64,000 nt of DNA from Saposhnikovia divaricata (Eukaryota; Streptophyta; Magnoliopsida; Apiales; Apiaceae), in the NCBI GenBank assembly GCA_036435485.1, contig CM071597.1, forward strand, positions 52,807,881-52,871,880, given 5' to 3'. This document shows, piece by piece, positions 1 through 13,197 of the stretch (position 1 is the stretch's first letter; each line of letters opens with the position of its first letter). Position numbers and translations under genes: made by a program. The notes under the pieces are model-generated. The model did no database searches, had not been told where the DNA came from, and saw only the letters and a list, made by a program, of their open reading frames with translations.

Positions 1-1795
1 CTACATCAATTATCAGATCAAATAATGAGATAAAATACATTGAATTAGATTACAGTATTATAAATAAGATTATAAAGATTACACAAAAATTTATAGAGAT
101 TATATTTAACAAATAAGATACTAGCTTGTACATAATTATAAAAGAGATAATATTCAATTAATCAAATGTTGGCACTATTAAAATAATTGTATTTATAAAA
201 AAATTATTTTCAAAAAAATGCCTTTTTATTGTATGTACATATTAATTCAAATTTCAATCCAAATCACAATAATTTTTTATACATATTTTTAAATCATTAA
301 TCATATTCATGAATAACCTCCTCACTCCCTTGAAATTATATTAATGTTAAAAAATTTGTTTTTCATGGTAATTGAACCCATGACCCCATTGTGAACAAGA
401 GTTTATACTCACACCCACAACCATTGAACCAACTCAACTTTTGAAACATATTTTTAAATCATTAATCACATTCATGAATAACCTTCTCACTATATCTATT
501 TTAAAATTTATTCACACCCACAACCATCAAACCAGCTCAATTTTTGATACATATCTTCAAATCATTAACCACATTCATGAATAACCTCCTCACTATATCC
601 ATTTTAAAATTTATAAATAAAACTATGAGAATATTTTCTCATTTTAATAATTAAAGATGTATATCATACAAATGATTAGAATATTTAATAATTATTATTC
701 GATTTATACGAAAAAAAAATATAAAGGGAATAACATAAATTTTGTTAATATTTATATAACTACATATACATTAAACAAGATATTTTGATTGACATCCATT
801 AAAATATATGAGTACGCTGAAAAAATAAAATTTGAAAATAATTAGATAAAATATGTAATTAGATTAGAATGCAATATGTAACTACACCGAAAAAAACTAA
901 AATTTTAAAAGAAAATAAAATAATAATTCATATTTGAGATTTCAACTCTACATCAATTATCATATCAAATAATGAGATAAAATACATTGAATTAGATTAC
1001 AATATTATAAATAAGATTATAAAGATTACACAAAAATTTATAGAGATTATATTTAACAAATAAGATACTAGCTTGTACATAATTATAAAAGAGATAATAT
1101 TCAATTAATCAAATGTTGGCACTATTAAAATAATTGTATTTATAAAAAAAATTATTTTCAAAAAAATGCCTTTTATTGTATGTACATATTAATTCAAATT
1201 TCAATCCAAATCACAATAATTTTTGTACATATTTTTAAATCATTAATCATATTCATGAATAACCTCCTCACTCCCTTGAAATTATATTAATGTTAAAAAA
1301 TTTGCTTTTCATGGTAATTGAACCCATGACCCCATTGTGCACAAGAGTTTATACTCACACCCATAACCATTGAATCAACTCAACTTTTGATACATATTTT
1401 TAAATCATTAATCACATTCATGAATAACCTCCTCACTATATCTATTTTAAAATTTATTCATACCCACAACCAGTAAATCAGCTCAACTTTTGATACATAT
1501 CTTCAAATCATTAACCACATTCATGAATAACCTCCTCACTATATCCATTTTAAAATTTATAAATAAAATTATGAGAATATTTTCCCATTTTAATAATTAA
1601 AGATGTATATCATACAAATGATTAGAATATGTAATGATTATGATTCGATTTATATGAAAAAAAATAATATAAAGGGAATAACATAAATTTTGTTAATATT
1701 TATATAATATTTCATATTAACTACATATACATTAAACAGGATATTTTGATTGACATCCATTAAAATATATGAGTACGCTGAAAAAATAAAATTTT
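1..1795. repeat. ~947-bp direct tandem duplication
   Basis: The block beginning CTACATCAATTATCA at 1 starts again at 948 and can be followed base for base, with scattered substitutions and small indels, to about 1795. One indel near 1710 inserts about a dozen bases in the second copy. Each unit contains its own sub-repeats: a segment around ATTCATGAATAACCTCCTCACT appears three or more times per unit (near 305, 470 and 577, and again about 947 bp later). No coding potential is seen. The AACCCATGACCCC stretch near 375 resembles wording common in plant repeat DNA. The source element is not recognised. Confidence 0.85.
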
Positions 1796-3453
1796 AACGC
1801 ATTTTGAGACGTGTGCTAGTGCGGGGGTACTGTTTCCAGGGAGTGCCATTTTGAGCATTTGAACAAACGCATTCTGTACATGCGTTACACCCTTAACGCA
1901 TGTACATGATGCGTTTTTCTTGTTTTTTCAGCTGAGAGGTGTGTAAAATGAACGAGTAACGCATGTGTGACATGCGTTACCCCCTAACGCAGGCGCTACT
2001 TGCGTGAGCAAAGTGCCAGTGCAGGGTACTCTTCCCAGAAAGTGCTATTTTGGGCATTTTTCTCTCAAATTGTGCCATTTTGGCACTTCACCCAAGCACG
2101 GGCCACATTTTAATTCGTATAATTTTTCCAAACGTTGCCATGGAGTATTTAATTTCTTATCTGTTTCACGTATCTCGGTCTATCTATAATCAGTGGTTGA
2201 TCACCGTTCTAGTTTCAAAATATTAGTATACTCTAAGTCCTAAATACCATATCTATAGCGTTGTTTGTTCAATGTGTGAACGATGACCGGTAAATGCGGT
2301 AAATAAAAGTTAATCATTAACTGTCGTGTATTACAACAATAATAGTGTGCCCTGTAGTCTGTTTTGTGACAATCCGGGTCGGGTCAAACCCGTGCCTTTT
2401 TTCGAAATCGGGTCAAATCCCGTTTCCGAATTCGAAATAAATTGAAGTACACTGGTCCAAATGTAACATCCTGGATAATCTACAAGTCCACCACAAAGCC
2501 CCAAAAAATCATGATTTATTGATGCAATTGATAGTAGTACTTTGCCTTATATAAACAAGATTTACAATGTAACAATATTTTTACCTAATTGAGCACAAAA
2601 TTTCAAACTAAGTACAATTTAATTTTAAATTTAACAATGAAACATTTTCCATGATAATTCTGAAACAATTTAATGAAACATTTTAAACTAACAATTTAAT
2701 CATTTAATCATGATAAGTACAATTTTCCATGATAAGTAGAATTTCAAACTAAGTTAAATTTAATTATAAAATTAAATTTAACAATTTAATTTTGAAATAA
2801 AATTTAATAATCATGATAACAATTTAAATTAAATTAAATTTAATTTAATTTTAATTTTAAACTAAGTTAAATTTAATTTTAAATTAAATTAAATTTAACT
2901 TAGTTTAAATTTAATTTTAATTTAAATTTAAATTTAAACTAAGTTAAATTTAATTTTAATTTAATTTAAATTTAATAATCATGATAACAATTTAATGAAA
3001 CATTTTCCATGATAAGTACAATTTCAAACTAAGTTAAATTTAATTTTAAAATTAATTTAACAATTTAATTTTATATTTTGCAATTTAAATTGATTTAATT
3101 GGGTATTTTGGGCAAATTGATCTAAATGTACTCGTTCATTTTACACACCTCCCAGCTGAAAAAACAAGAAAAATGCACTCTATACATGCGTTAAGGGTGT
3201 AACGCATGTGCGTCATGCGTTATAACGCATCACGCACTTGCGTTACACCCTTAACGCATGTACAGAATGCGTTACAGGTGTTAGATCAGACTTCTATTGT
3301 CACATTTACACGAAGCCTAACGCAACTCCTATCTGCGTGATGTATGTGCCAGTGCAGGGACTGCTTCTCAAAAAGTGCTATTTTGGACATTACACCCCCA
3401 TTTTTGTGCCATTTTGGGCATTTTCTCCCCATGCTTTGCACGGGCTATCATGC
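1796..3453. mobile_element. Palindrome-rich, Helitron-like non-coding element
   Basis: Non-coding DNA rich in TAACGCATG-type words. A segment near 1850-1965 returns in inverted orientation near 3128-3275, with an extremely AT-rich, TTTAAATT-palindromic core at about 2750-3100. Another segment (CAGTGCAGGG ... AAAGTGCTATTTTGG) returns in direct orientation at 2018 and 3350. The right end has a hairpin built from CCC(A)TGC and GCACGGG at 3427-3444, followed by CTA at 3453-3455. That is the layout of a Helitron 3' terminus (hairpin, short spacer, CTAG), split by the Stowaway that follows. The left boundary was not found, and the block may contain more than one element. Confidence 0.5.
2361..2550 (-). 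repeat. Dispersed repeat copy A (partner at 32945-33185)
   Basis: Read on the minus strand, this stretch (TATAAGGCAAAGTACTACTA through GACCCGGATTGTCACAA) matches 33000-33185 on the plus strand at roughly three-quarters identity over about 190 bp. It includes the shared AATCATGAT, TTGGGGG and TTCGAAAAA words. It carries no open frame. The fuller partner starts TGTAACACCCCAGTACCACA, a form seen in plant dispersed repeats. Its class is not certain. Confidence 0.7.
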
Positions 3454-3455
3454 TA

Positions 3456-3713
3456 CTCCCTCCGTCTCTAAATGATCTTCCCATTTAGAATGTCGGGACT
3501 GTTCATAACAAGAGAAAAATTACTAATTTACGTCTAATCTATAAATTAAAATATAGTCATGAGTGATCTTATTGGATTCATATTTATGAGTACTTTAATA
3601 CAGTGAAGTTTTTATATTTAATACTAATACGAAATTAAAAATATTAACGATTAAAACTGTGCGTTGGTAAACGTGTCCAAGGGAAATGGGAAAGTTTTAT
3701 GGGACAGAGGGAG
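3456..3713. mobile_element. Stowaway-type MITE
   Basis: A 258-bp element with terminal inverted repeats CTCCCTCCGTCTC / GGGACAGAGGGAG, flanked on both sides by TA (3454-3455 and 3714-3715). This is the hallmark of Stowaway/Mariner MITEs. It is non-coding. Removing it together with one TA restores a CTAG exactly where a Helitron 3' end is expected. Confidence 0.85.
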
Positions 3714-3796
3714 TAGTAATTTAATAATTACACGACCTATCTTAAGTTGCATTTGGCAAGACACCTCCCTCGCCTTGTCGCCCGTTTGTTTATGGT

Positions 3797-4012
3797 GGTG
3801 TTTGGGGGAACTTTTTTCCAGAATAAGTCAACTTATTTTAAGATAAAGTTAGAGATTCCTAACATTACAACTTATTTTCCAACTTATTTTTGCAACTTAT
3901 TGAATCTCAAACATACATTAAATACTTATATAAAAAATAAGTATCAAAATATAAAATTTTTACCCAAAAATAAGTCAATAAGCCGTTAAAATAATTTTTC
4001 CCAAACAGGCCC
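3797..4012. mobile_element. MITE, hAT-like ends
   Basis: The left end GGTGTTTGGGGGAACTTTTT and the right end AATTTTTCCCAAACAGGCCC form imperfect inverted repeats around an AT-rich core with repeated AACTTATTTT words. GTGTTTGG-type termini are common in plant hAT-like MITEs. No clean target duplication was found. The element ends only about 55 bp before the ATG of the methyltransferase gene, so it lies in that gene's promoter or leader. Confidence 0.55.
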
Positions 4013-4068
4013 TATATATCATCTGTTGCAAGTACAGGGTAAGCCTCCCCAGTTAGTTGCGATTGTAA

Positions 4069-5467
4069 ATGGCTCACCTGGTTTCCATCCAGTGTGGTTA
4101 CTCCTCCGACTTGACAACCACTCTTACTTGTTGTTGTTCTATACCATCATCGCCACAACTCAATTCCAGACTTCCAACTCGTGGTAAGTCATACTACTAT
4201 ATATCTATACACATTTCTGTTTTCATAATATTATCTTCTTGCTTCAACTATTAAAAACAGCCGCCGCGCACCATGTTGCTAAATTATTTCCATGAGTATA
4301 GCTTACAAACTACTTACTATAAGCTAATTAGTAGTAGTATCATTCTTTCATAAAGTCTGTTAAGCTAGGCTCCGTTTGTTTGCCGACAAAATATAATTAA
4401 GTTTTCTCAAAGCAAGAGAAATAGAAATATACATTTTTCATTAGAAACAAGCGAAGCCAAGCTCAGAAGGTCATCCCCTGATTTTGCCCCTATTAAAAAT
4501 ATATAATAAAAGTTAATAATTAGTACAATACACTATTGCACTATGCTCTGAGCTCCGGTTACTATTTCTTGCCTCAATCATGTGAATTCCTGTTTTTGCC
4601 CATTTTTTTCTCTTTTAAATATATATTTGAATCATTTTTGTTTTTGATTTATTCACTCACTTAACGACCTACTTTAGGTCCATCGGAGATACGGCACAAA
4701 ATCCACAAATTGAACTTGGAGGTTTCACCACACAGAGCTGGTAATTTGTTTCAATGATTATGTATTTAATTGTTATATATAAATGAAATCTTCGTGTTTC
4801 GCAGTTTCAACTGCCCAATTTTAACACCCTATTGGCCTCATATAGTGGCGTGAAAACAGTTTTAAGTATTAAATCTGTGACACCAAGATCAGTAACTTGA
4901 TATAGTGAGAGTATTAAAGTAAATGTACTTGATGTTCTATACATTTGCCTATAACATACGATCTATGGTAACATATTAATCTGTTAGGATGATAGTTAAT
5001 GTTTATGTTGCAAACGTTGTAATGTAATTTTCCAGTCATTTATTCTTCAGTAAGCAAATGACAGCTATTCTACTAAATCAAGCATTTAGAGAGAAGAAGG
5101 GGAGGATATCATTCAAATTTCTTATCAACTCATTCTCTTAATTGCTTGCTGTGGCTTATTAGTATGCTGGTTTACTTCTTTTGACATCTCTTATTTAGTC
5201 TCAGTTAACTTGTTCTCTAAATGTGCAATTGTGTCAGTCACTTGACATGGTGATTTTTCAAATTGCATCCAGATGTTTCTTTCTCACCACCTTTGTCTTT
5301 GGTTTATATAGTTTCTGCCGTGAGACTGATGCGAATAGAATTTGGTGGTGCTTTCGCTGATCTATTGAATGAGAAAGGGAAAGGTTCAGGTGATAATGAG
5401 ATGGGATATGTTGAAAGAACACTCGGTTTTCGAACCCGTGATTTGGATGGCAAAGATCTCAGACTGG

Positions 5468-5531
<64 letters not shown>

Positions 5532-8500
5532 TAATACTAGCTCTGAATCTGTTGATCACTTGACCTTGATGAGAATTTTCAGGGAATACACCAATTTCAG
5601 ATTTAGAATCTTGTTAATCGACAGCAAGTCACCAAGTGATGATTATATTTTTCTAAATGACTTACAATATAGGTAACTGACATTGTTGGTGGTACCATTC
5701 GTTGGCGAAGATATCTTGATTATCTTATCTTGTCATTGTGTCATGATGCAAAGACTTTTAGTGGCATGGAACCTCTTCTATTACAGGTTTGTTGGCCTTC
5801 TTTCTCATCCTGGTCTTTTAACCTTCTTTTTACAGTATTATGGTGTTATTGCAATTTGCAAGTATACGCTGCTGTTTTCTTTCGCAACAGGTTTAGCTTA
5901 AATGTTCATTTGTAGTTACCTAGTGCCCATGCTTGTTTTAGAAGGTATACAGCACCAAATTTGACTATCATAGGATACAAAAAAATTTAGTTTTACCCAC
6001 CATTTATTGTAATTCCATGTGTCAGATTATTTGCATGTCTACATTGATACACAAAGTTTTCACTTTTTTTTTTACAATTAAAATAATTTCTCTTTAAATT
6101 TTGTGATTTTACTTCATAAGACCGATAAGTTACTTTCAAGTGCATGATTCTGTTCAGATTCTTCGTATTGGTTTCTATGAAATTTTGAAGCTAGAGATGC
6201 CTCCTCATGCTGTTGTTCATGAGGTAAGTTTAATCTTTACAGTATTTCTTCGTACTCTTCTGCCTAAGGCTGTTACACCTTATGCTTCACTATTTATCTT
6301 TTCCCTGCGTTTTTTTCATCTCTCTTAAGAAGAACTAAGTTATGCATTTGACTCCATCACACATACTTATTCTCAATAAATTATATGACAGTGTGCTGTT
6401 TAAATACTACTCCTCGAGTATAAATAACAGTGGAGTTAAGTGTAGAACCTAAAACTATCCCTTCCAGGAAGATAACTGATTACCCACCAACAATATCGGA
6501 CCTTCAGTGAGCATTATTTCAGCCAATCGATGAGTCAACTCAGTCATAAATCGTCTTCCTCGCTCCCAGTAGAATCAATTGAAGCTCAGTAAGAGGTGGA
6601 TTACATATGTAGGTTGTTTATGTTCCAATAATTATAGATAAATATATAAATTTGTTCGAGCATAGACCCCTTTTTTTATGTACTCCATTACTCCCCTGCT
6701 CTAACTTTTGTATAATTATGTAGAAGATGATTACTTTTAATTTTAATTTAACTGTAATTGCTACGTAACTGCCAGCTTACTGCCCATCAGATTGTTGCCA
6801 CGTGGCAACCGGTCATTGTGTGTTTACCGGTTAAATATTTGATGGACGGTACTTTTTAATTTAGAAGTGATAAATTTGACTCTAAATTTGCGGGTAGTAA
6901 ATTTGATATATTGGCAATTATGAAGTAGTCACTTTGATATTTAACCCAATTTTAGTGCACAGGAAAACAAAGTTATAATAAATAAGATTCTAATTTTAGG
7001 TAGTGCAAGCTGAACTACTGTTTTTTATATTCATGCTAGTAGTCGGAGAAATGGTTGTGGTTTTACTGTAAATGGTTAGGGTTTAATTGTTATCAGTGCA
7101 AGCACCCAGTGTTCTTGATCAAGTATACAGTTTGGTAAAGTCCTGTTCTGGCTTATATACATAATGTCCATGCATGTCGTAGTCGGAAGCTCAGTGTCGT
7201 ATATTTTAATTTAGTCTAAACACTGTGCCATGTGATGCTTCTGCAACCTTTAGTTGGCAACTGAAGTGAATTTCCTGGGCGTTACCTACATAATTGTAGA
7301 ACGTAGGGCTTGCAAAGGTTGCTCTAAGGCCTGGTGCGGGTAATATGGTCAACGGGATTCTCAGAAAGCTATTGTTGCTTAAGGTACATGGAACCTTTTT
7401 TTATAATTGTTTAAATATTAATTAACCATATTAAGGTGTACCTCAGTGGTTGCCTTAATCCTCTCGTGGATTTGCAGGAAAGCAACTCCCTTCCTTCACC
7501 CAAATTGGAAGGCAATGATCGTATGCAAGCACGTGCTCTTGCAATCCTTCATTCTCATCCAGTTGTAAGTGTGTATCTGTGTGTTTTTCTTTCTATTTGT
7601 AATGGTTAAAAGTCAGGCTCCATTCAGTATGAAGGACTTGATATAATATATAAGCAGTTTTTTCTAATGATATAGATAAAGTCACTAAATTAACCAGTAA
7701 ACAGAGCTACCAGCTACTGATTGAAAGACCGTACTACATTTCGTTTCCTCTGCTAAAAGTAGGCTAATGCATTTAAGGTATTCTTATTCTATCTTAAGAT
7801 ATTTTTTCAGTGAAGAACACTGAATGTGGAATAGATATGCATAACTTGCAGTTGACTTAATCATTGGTTTTTGAGGTATAAGCTTCATGGAACTGTATTC
7901 ATATTTTTGCAATTGGAGAGGTCAAGCTAATGTAACACATCACTGGAATTGTGCTATTATGATTCATATAGTCAGACCAGTCACTATACATGTCTGTTAG
8001 AGTTGCTTTATTGGGAGCCATAAGATTTTGACGGAATCAACCGAATCATTCAACATCAGTAGCATCTTCTGTATATAATAACTAAAAATTGGCAATATTT
8101 AATGTTTAAGATACTTATGGTGAAAGAAGTCTTATTATACTACGTTGGTTTCACCCTTGGCTAGTTTCCTTTCACTTTATCAGGGGTTGATCATAATATC
8201 TCAATCTTCAGTTTTTCTAGAAATGCGTGGTCTGTTAATTGTAAATCATGCCATTGGTATCTTCTAAAGTAAAAAAGTGTCAGCTTATTATATTATACAT
8301 ACATCCAACTGGTCTACCATAGCATACAAATAAACTCTGGAAGCTTGTCGATGAACTTACATTTGCACAACCTCGTGTTACCCAAAAACGGGTGGTCTGG
8401 TCCAAAGGGGAACTTGAACCTCTATATACTTCTATTCTGTTCTCATCATCTTTTTGTAAATTTCCGGGATTGTCAATTTGTACAGCTAAATGGGGAAGAA

Positions 8501-11500
8501 GTAGTTGGCAGTTAGGGCGCTTCATCTGACAAACTAATGTAGTTCCAACTTATTAGCAGGGAAAGTCTAACAAAATAGGATATTATGCTGCTCATATATA
8601 TCTGCACTCCTTATATATACATCCTGCAGTGGATGGTGAGACGATGGACAAAGCATTTCGGACAAGATAGAGCTATAACACTGATGACATGGAATAACAA
8701 ACATCCCAGCTTTAGCTTAAGGTTTTATCAGATACATTCTGTTTCCTATAATGATTTAAAGTTTTTCTGTACTGATCTTTAAATAAATAATGATGCTTGC
8801 TTCAGGGCAAATAGTGCAAAAGGTTTTACAAGAGCTGACCTTGAGTTCCAACTAAATATGCTGAAGGTGATTTGTAATATTCTTTCCCCAGGATGTTCAT
8901 TATTGATGTAGATAAACACGTTTTGCAGAACCAATTAGACTTTTGAGTCTGTTGTATGGCTGCCTTCCTCTCTAGTCTTTACCCTCCACTGCACATACAC
9001 ATACCAGGAAGACAGGAACGGTTCCAAACTGAATATTCCTAAGTTTGTACACACATTTTTCACTCTAAATTTTTCATTGACACAGTTTTACACATTTGTG
9101 CTTTGTCTTAACTGTCATCTGTGGCATCAACAGAGTTGATTTTTTTTCCATATAATCTCAGGTCCCCCATGAGCTCTCTCCAAACCTGAGTCATTTTGTG
9201 CGTGTCAAAACCGGCCTTCAGGTATGATTTTAAATATTTGTTTCTAGGCAAAGTGGTGTCTAGTCACATGAACTTTCTGTGAAGTATTTCACTGATATCT
9301 TCTATTATGGACGACGATATCCATATCTCAACTACTCTTATCTTTACTTTAAATTAAAATTTTATCGTTTACTTCAGGGTGGATAAAATGGGCATGCTTT
9401 TGAGAGGAAGAAGGCCATAAAAGTCTTCATAAACATGTTTCAAAGTACTGATTGTTCTTTCTTCCTGTTATCAGGCAGTCATACAAGCTGGTCTACTGAA
9501 AGAAGGTTTATGTTCTGTTCAGGATGAGAGTGCAGGTTAAGTTCTGTCTCCACCAACAATTTCCTAGACTTTTACCAGTATACATCTTGTTGTAGACATT
9601 TTGGTTTGAAGTTACAGTGCAATGTCTTTCTGCTGTGGTTTACAACTTATCATGTTATGGATGATTTGTTATGCTCTTTAGAAGAAAAGATTGTTGGACC
9701 GTCTCCAACCCATGACACCAAAATAGTGTTAAGTGACACTATTTTGATGTCAAAATCACACCATCCATAAAATGTACTCCTACCCATTGATACTATACTT
9801 GACACTAAAGAGAATCTTTCACATGGAATATTCTAATTTTCTCCTATTTTTATATTACCAATAAAAAAACACTACATTTTAAGTTTTAATATTATGATTA
9901 CATAAGTTTACTAATATAACTATTGAAAGCATGATGAAAAATATTAAACATAATATTTGATTAAAAAATCATTATTTTAACGCAAAAAATTAAAAAAAAA
10001 AAACAAGAAGAAGAAAGAGAATCAAAAGATACAAAAGATATTTTACATTTAAGAACAAGACTAGAGTCGAAAGATAAGAAAAAAATCAAAGTTAATAAGA
10101 TATAAAAATTGTAAAATACAAAAGAAATAAGTTTAGTAGGACATAGAAGGAAAAAATTTGTGTTGCTAATAAACACAAGGGTGTAGAGGGAATTTTGAAA
10201 GACACCAAATTTGGTGTCAAAGGAACACCAAGCTTTTGACACCAAATTTGGTGTCACACTATCCGTTTAGTGTCTTTGTGACATTTTAGTGTTGGGTTGG
10301 AGATGCTTTGACACGGTAGCCAACACTATTATAGTGTGTTAGTGTTGGGTTGGAGTTGCTCTTAGTTTCGTGATCAAAGTTTTGGTCGCTGCCTTTTTTT
10401 ATATCACAAGGACTCCACAAGGTTGCCATCTTAATATTGTCATATTACTTGCAAATTTTTGTTGACCTTACTATGTTATACTGCTTATCAAGAATTAAAA
10501 GATGTTACATACATGATACATGTCTTTCCCATGCAAGAACTGACCCTAGTTTTACTGCAGGCTTGGTAGTTTCTGTTCTTGACCCACATCCTGGTGAGAG
10601 CATTATCGACTGTTGTGCTGCTCCCGGAGGAAAGACTCTCTTCATTGCATCCCTTATGAGTGGCCAAGGTAATTGGCCAACAACCAGACGCTCTAGGCCT
10701 CTAGCTTGCTGTTGAAATGATTTTTATTGGAGAAATTACCTTCAATATTGCTTTTTTAAAACTTATTGCAACTCTACCAGCTGTCTGAAACTATTTGCAA
10801 AAATACGGTCCGCAATCAATTGCAATTTGCAACACATATCAACTATCTTATACGTTTTTTTCCAAAAAGAGTTGCAGTTGCGTTTTTGGTTCATTCTGGT
10901 TAAATTTAGTTGCTTTTGGTTTATTCCAGTTGCAAATTTATGTTCTAATTGCATGGGTTGCAATATCGTATTTTTGCATATTAGTATATATGAAAACCCT
11001 CTTTTATTTCCCTTTTTAACTAAACCTATTTACTTTTTCTTATCAGCTTCTCTCTGATAGACAATGCAAGAACAAAATTTAAAAACAATGTCTAATAATT
11101 TTAAATTTTGCCTTTATCAGGTAGCTGATTTTTATACTAGGGTAATATTCCGCACCTGCGGAATGCAAAACCTAGTGATTTGTAGGTTTTTAGTTCTATA
11201 GATATGCTGCTTGTTTCAGGTATGTTATCTGCAATCGACATAAATGAAGGCCGACTGAGGATCCTTGCAGAGACAGCCAAGTTGCAGCAAGTTGACAATG
11301 TCATAACCACCATTCATGCTGATCTTTGTGTATATGCTGTGAGTATCATATTTGAGTGTGTCTGGGGTGTATTGTGCGTGCGCGCATGCATATTATCTAG
11401 GAAAGTTGGCATAAAGTTTATTGCAGATTTTTCTTTTGATAGGCGGACAGTCGTGTGACTTTTGATAAAGTTTTACTTGATGCTCCTTGTTCAGGACTAG

Positions 11501-13102
11501 GTGTTCTCTCCAAGGTATGCACCACATAAGTTTATTCTATACTCATTCTGTTTCAGATTTGGAGATACAGTTACCCTTTTTAATGCTAGATTTAGTGGTA
11601 GACAGTAGACTGGCATTACATGTTTAGAATTAATAATAGTAGTACTCATTATGTTAACTAAGGCAAGAGATCTATTTGGAAAGTGGAAAGTTTCTTTAAA
11701 AGTCAATATTCAGGAAATGTATCTCTAGTGTCAGAACAGTGAGAATATTTTTACTCAAATCAACTCTAGTTTTTAAAACAAAAATGACTTGTGTAATCTT
11801 ATATTTCTTGTTTTGTTTTATGGAAGAGGGCAGACTTGCGCTGGAAGAGGAAATTAGAAGATATGGAAGAACTTAAATCTTTACAAGATCGACTTCTCGA
11901 TGCGGCTTCTATGTGAGGCCAACTCTTTTCTTTTGCTATTATTTGTTGTACACAATTATACGAATCACTATTTTCTCGAAAAAAGCAACACACTATACGA
12001 ATCACAATTATACAATCATGGGTTGTTTATTAGTCCTTGTGCAATCAAACACCCACTTCCAACTTAAATGTTTTAATGTTCTAAGGAAAGCTTAAATGTT
12101 TTAATGTAAGGGGTGACGGGTGTAGTCCTAGCCTTTATCTCAAGGAAAGTTGACTGGTGCTTTTTCAATTATCGGGGGAAAAAAGGAGAAAATAAGTCAT
12201 AGTGTCGCTGTGCTCATTTCTATTTGAACTACCACCATTAATGTCATAATCCCTTACAGGAGCTAGATAGCTAGATTGTTAGATTGTTAGTGCTCCGGCA
12301 GTAAGCACTTTGTCTTTGTATCTAGTAGGTTGGTTAACTTTTGGAACATGCCCTGTCCCTTTTTTGATATACTATATGTAGAGTATCATTTTATTTAATT
12401 TGTGAAGTAGGAGGATTTTTTATCACAGTTTTTGCAGTTCTGATATTTCACATCTTTTACTTGTAGATTGGTAAAGCCTGGTGGAATACTAGTATACAGT
12501 ACTTGTTCCATTGATCCTGAAGAAAATGAAGAGAGGGTGACTTCATTTCTTCAGAGGCATACAGTAAGAGCTCTATTGATCACTTCGTGAATTGTTTTTA
12601 GAAGTTTAATTATATTTTTAAGCAATAAACTATTTACAAGTATATAATATTTATATTTATACTTGTTTTTACTATATATATATAGAGTAAAGTTCTATGG
12701 AGTACTCATTTAATTGGAGTACTTGGAGTACATATACATTTTGCATTCAAAATTTTGCAAACTTTATTATTTTGCAAAGCTTATTACATGAATATCACTA
12801 TTTCATCGAAAACCTTGAATTTTTTTTATGTTTTGCTAACAAAATATTGCAAAACGAATTGTTCCATGAAACACAATTGGGTTGCAAAACATATATGTTC
12901 TGATTGCAAAACATAAAGGATTTTCAAGATGAACATATTGCAAAGCATACATGATTTTCAAGATTATCAATGAAATTATGATATTCATATAACAAGGTTT
13001 GCAAAATAATAAATTTTAAAATATTTTGAATGCAGAACGTATATGACTCTAAGTACTCCAATTAAATGAGTACTTCATAGAACTTCTCTCTCTCTCTCTC
13101 TC

Positions 13103-13197
<95 letters not shown>

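Noticed and set aside
5263..5676. 137-codon frame with a long Ser-Leu run
   Set aside because: It is exon 3 of the methyltransferase read through the donor site into the CT microsatellite. Splicing at 5466/5673 restores the conserved RLVTDIVGG text.
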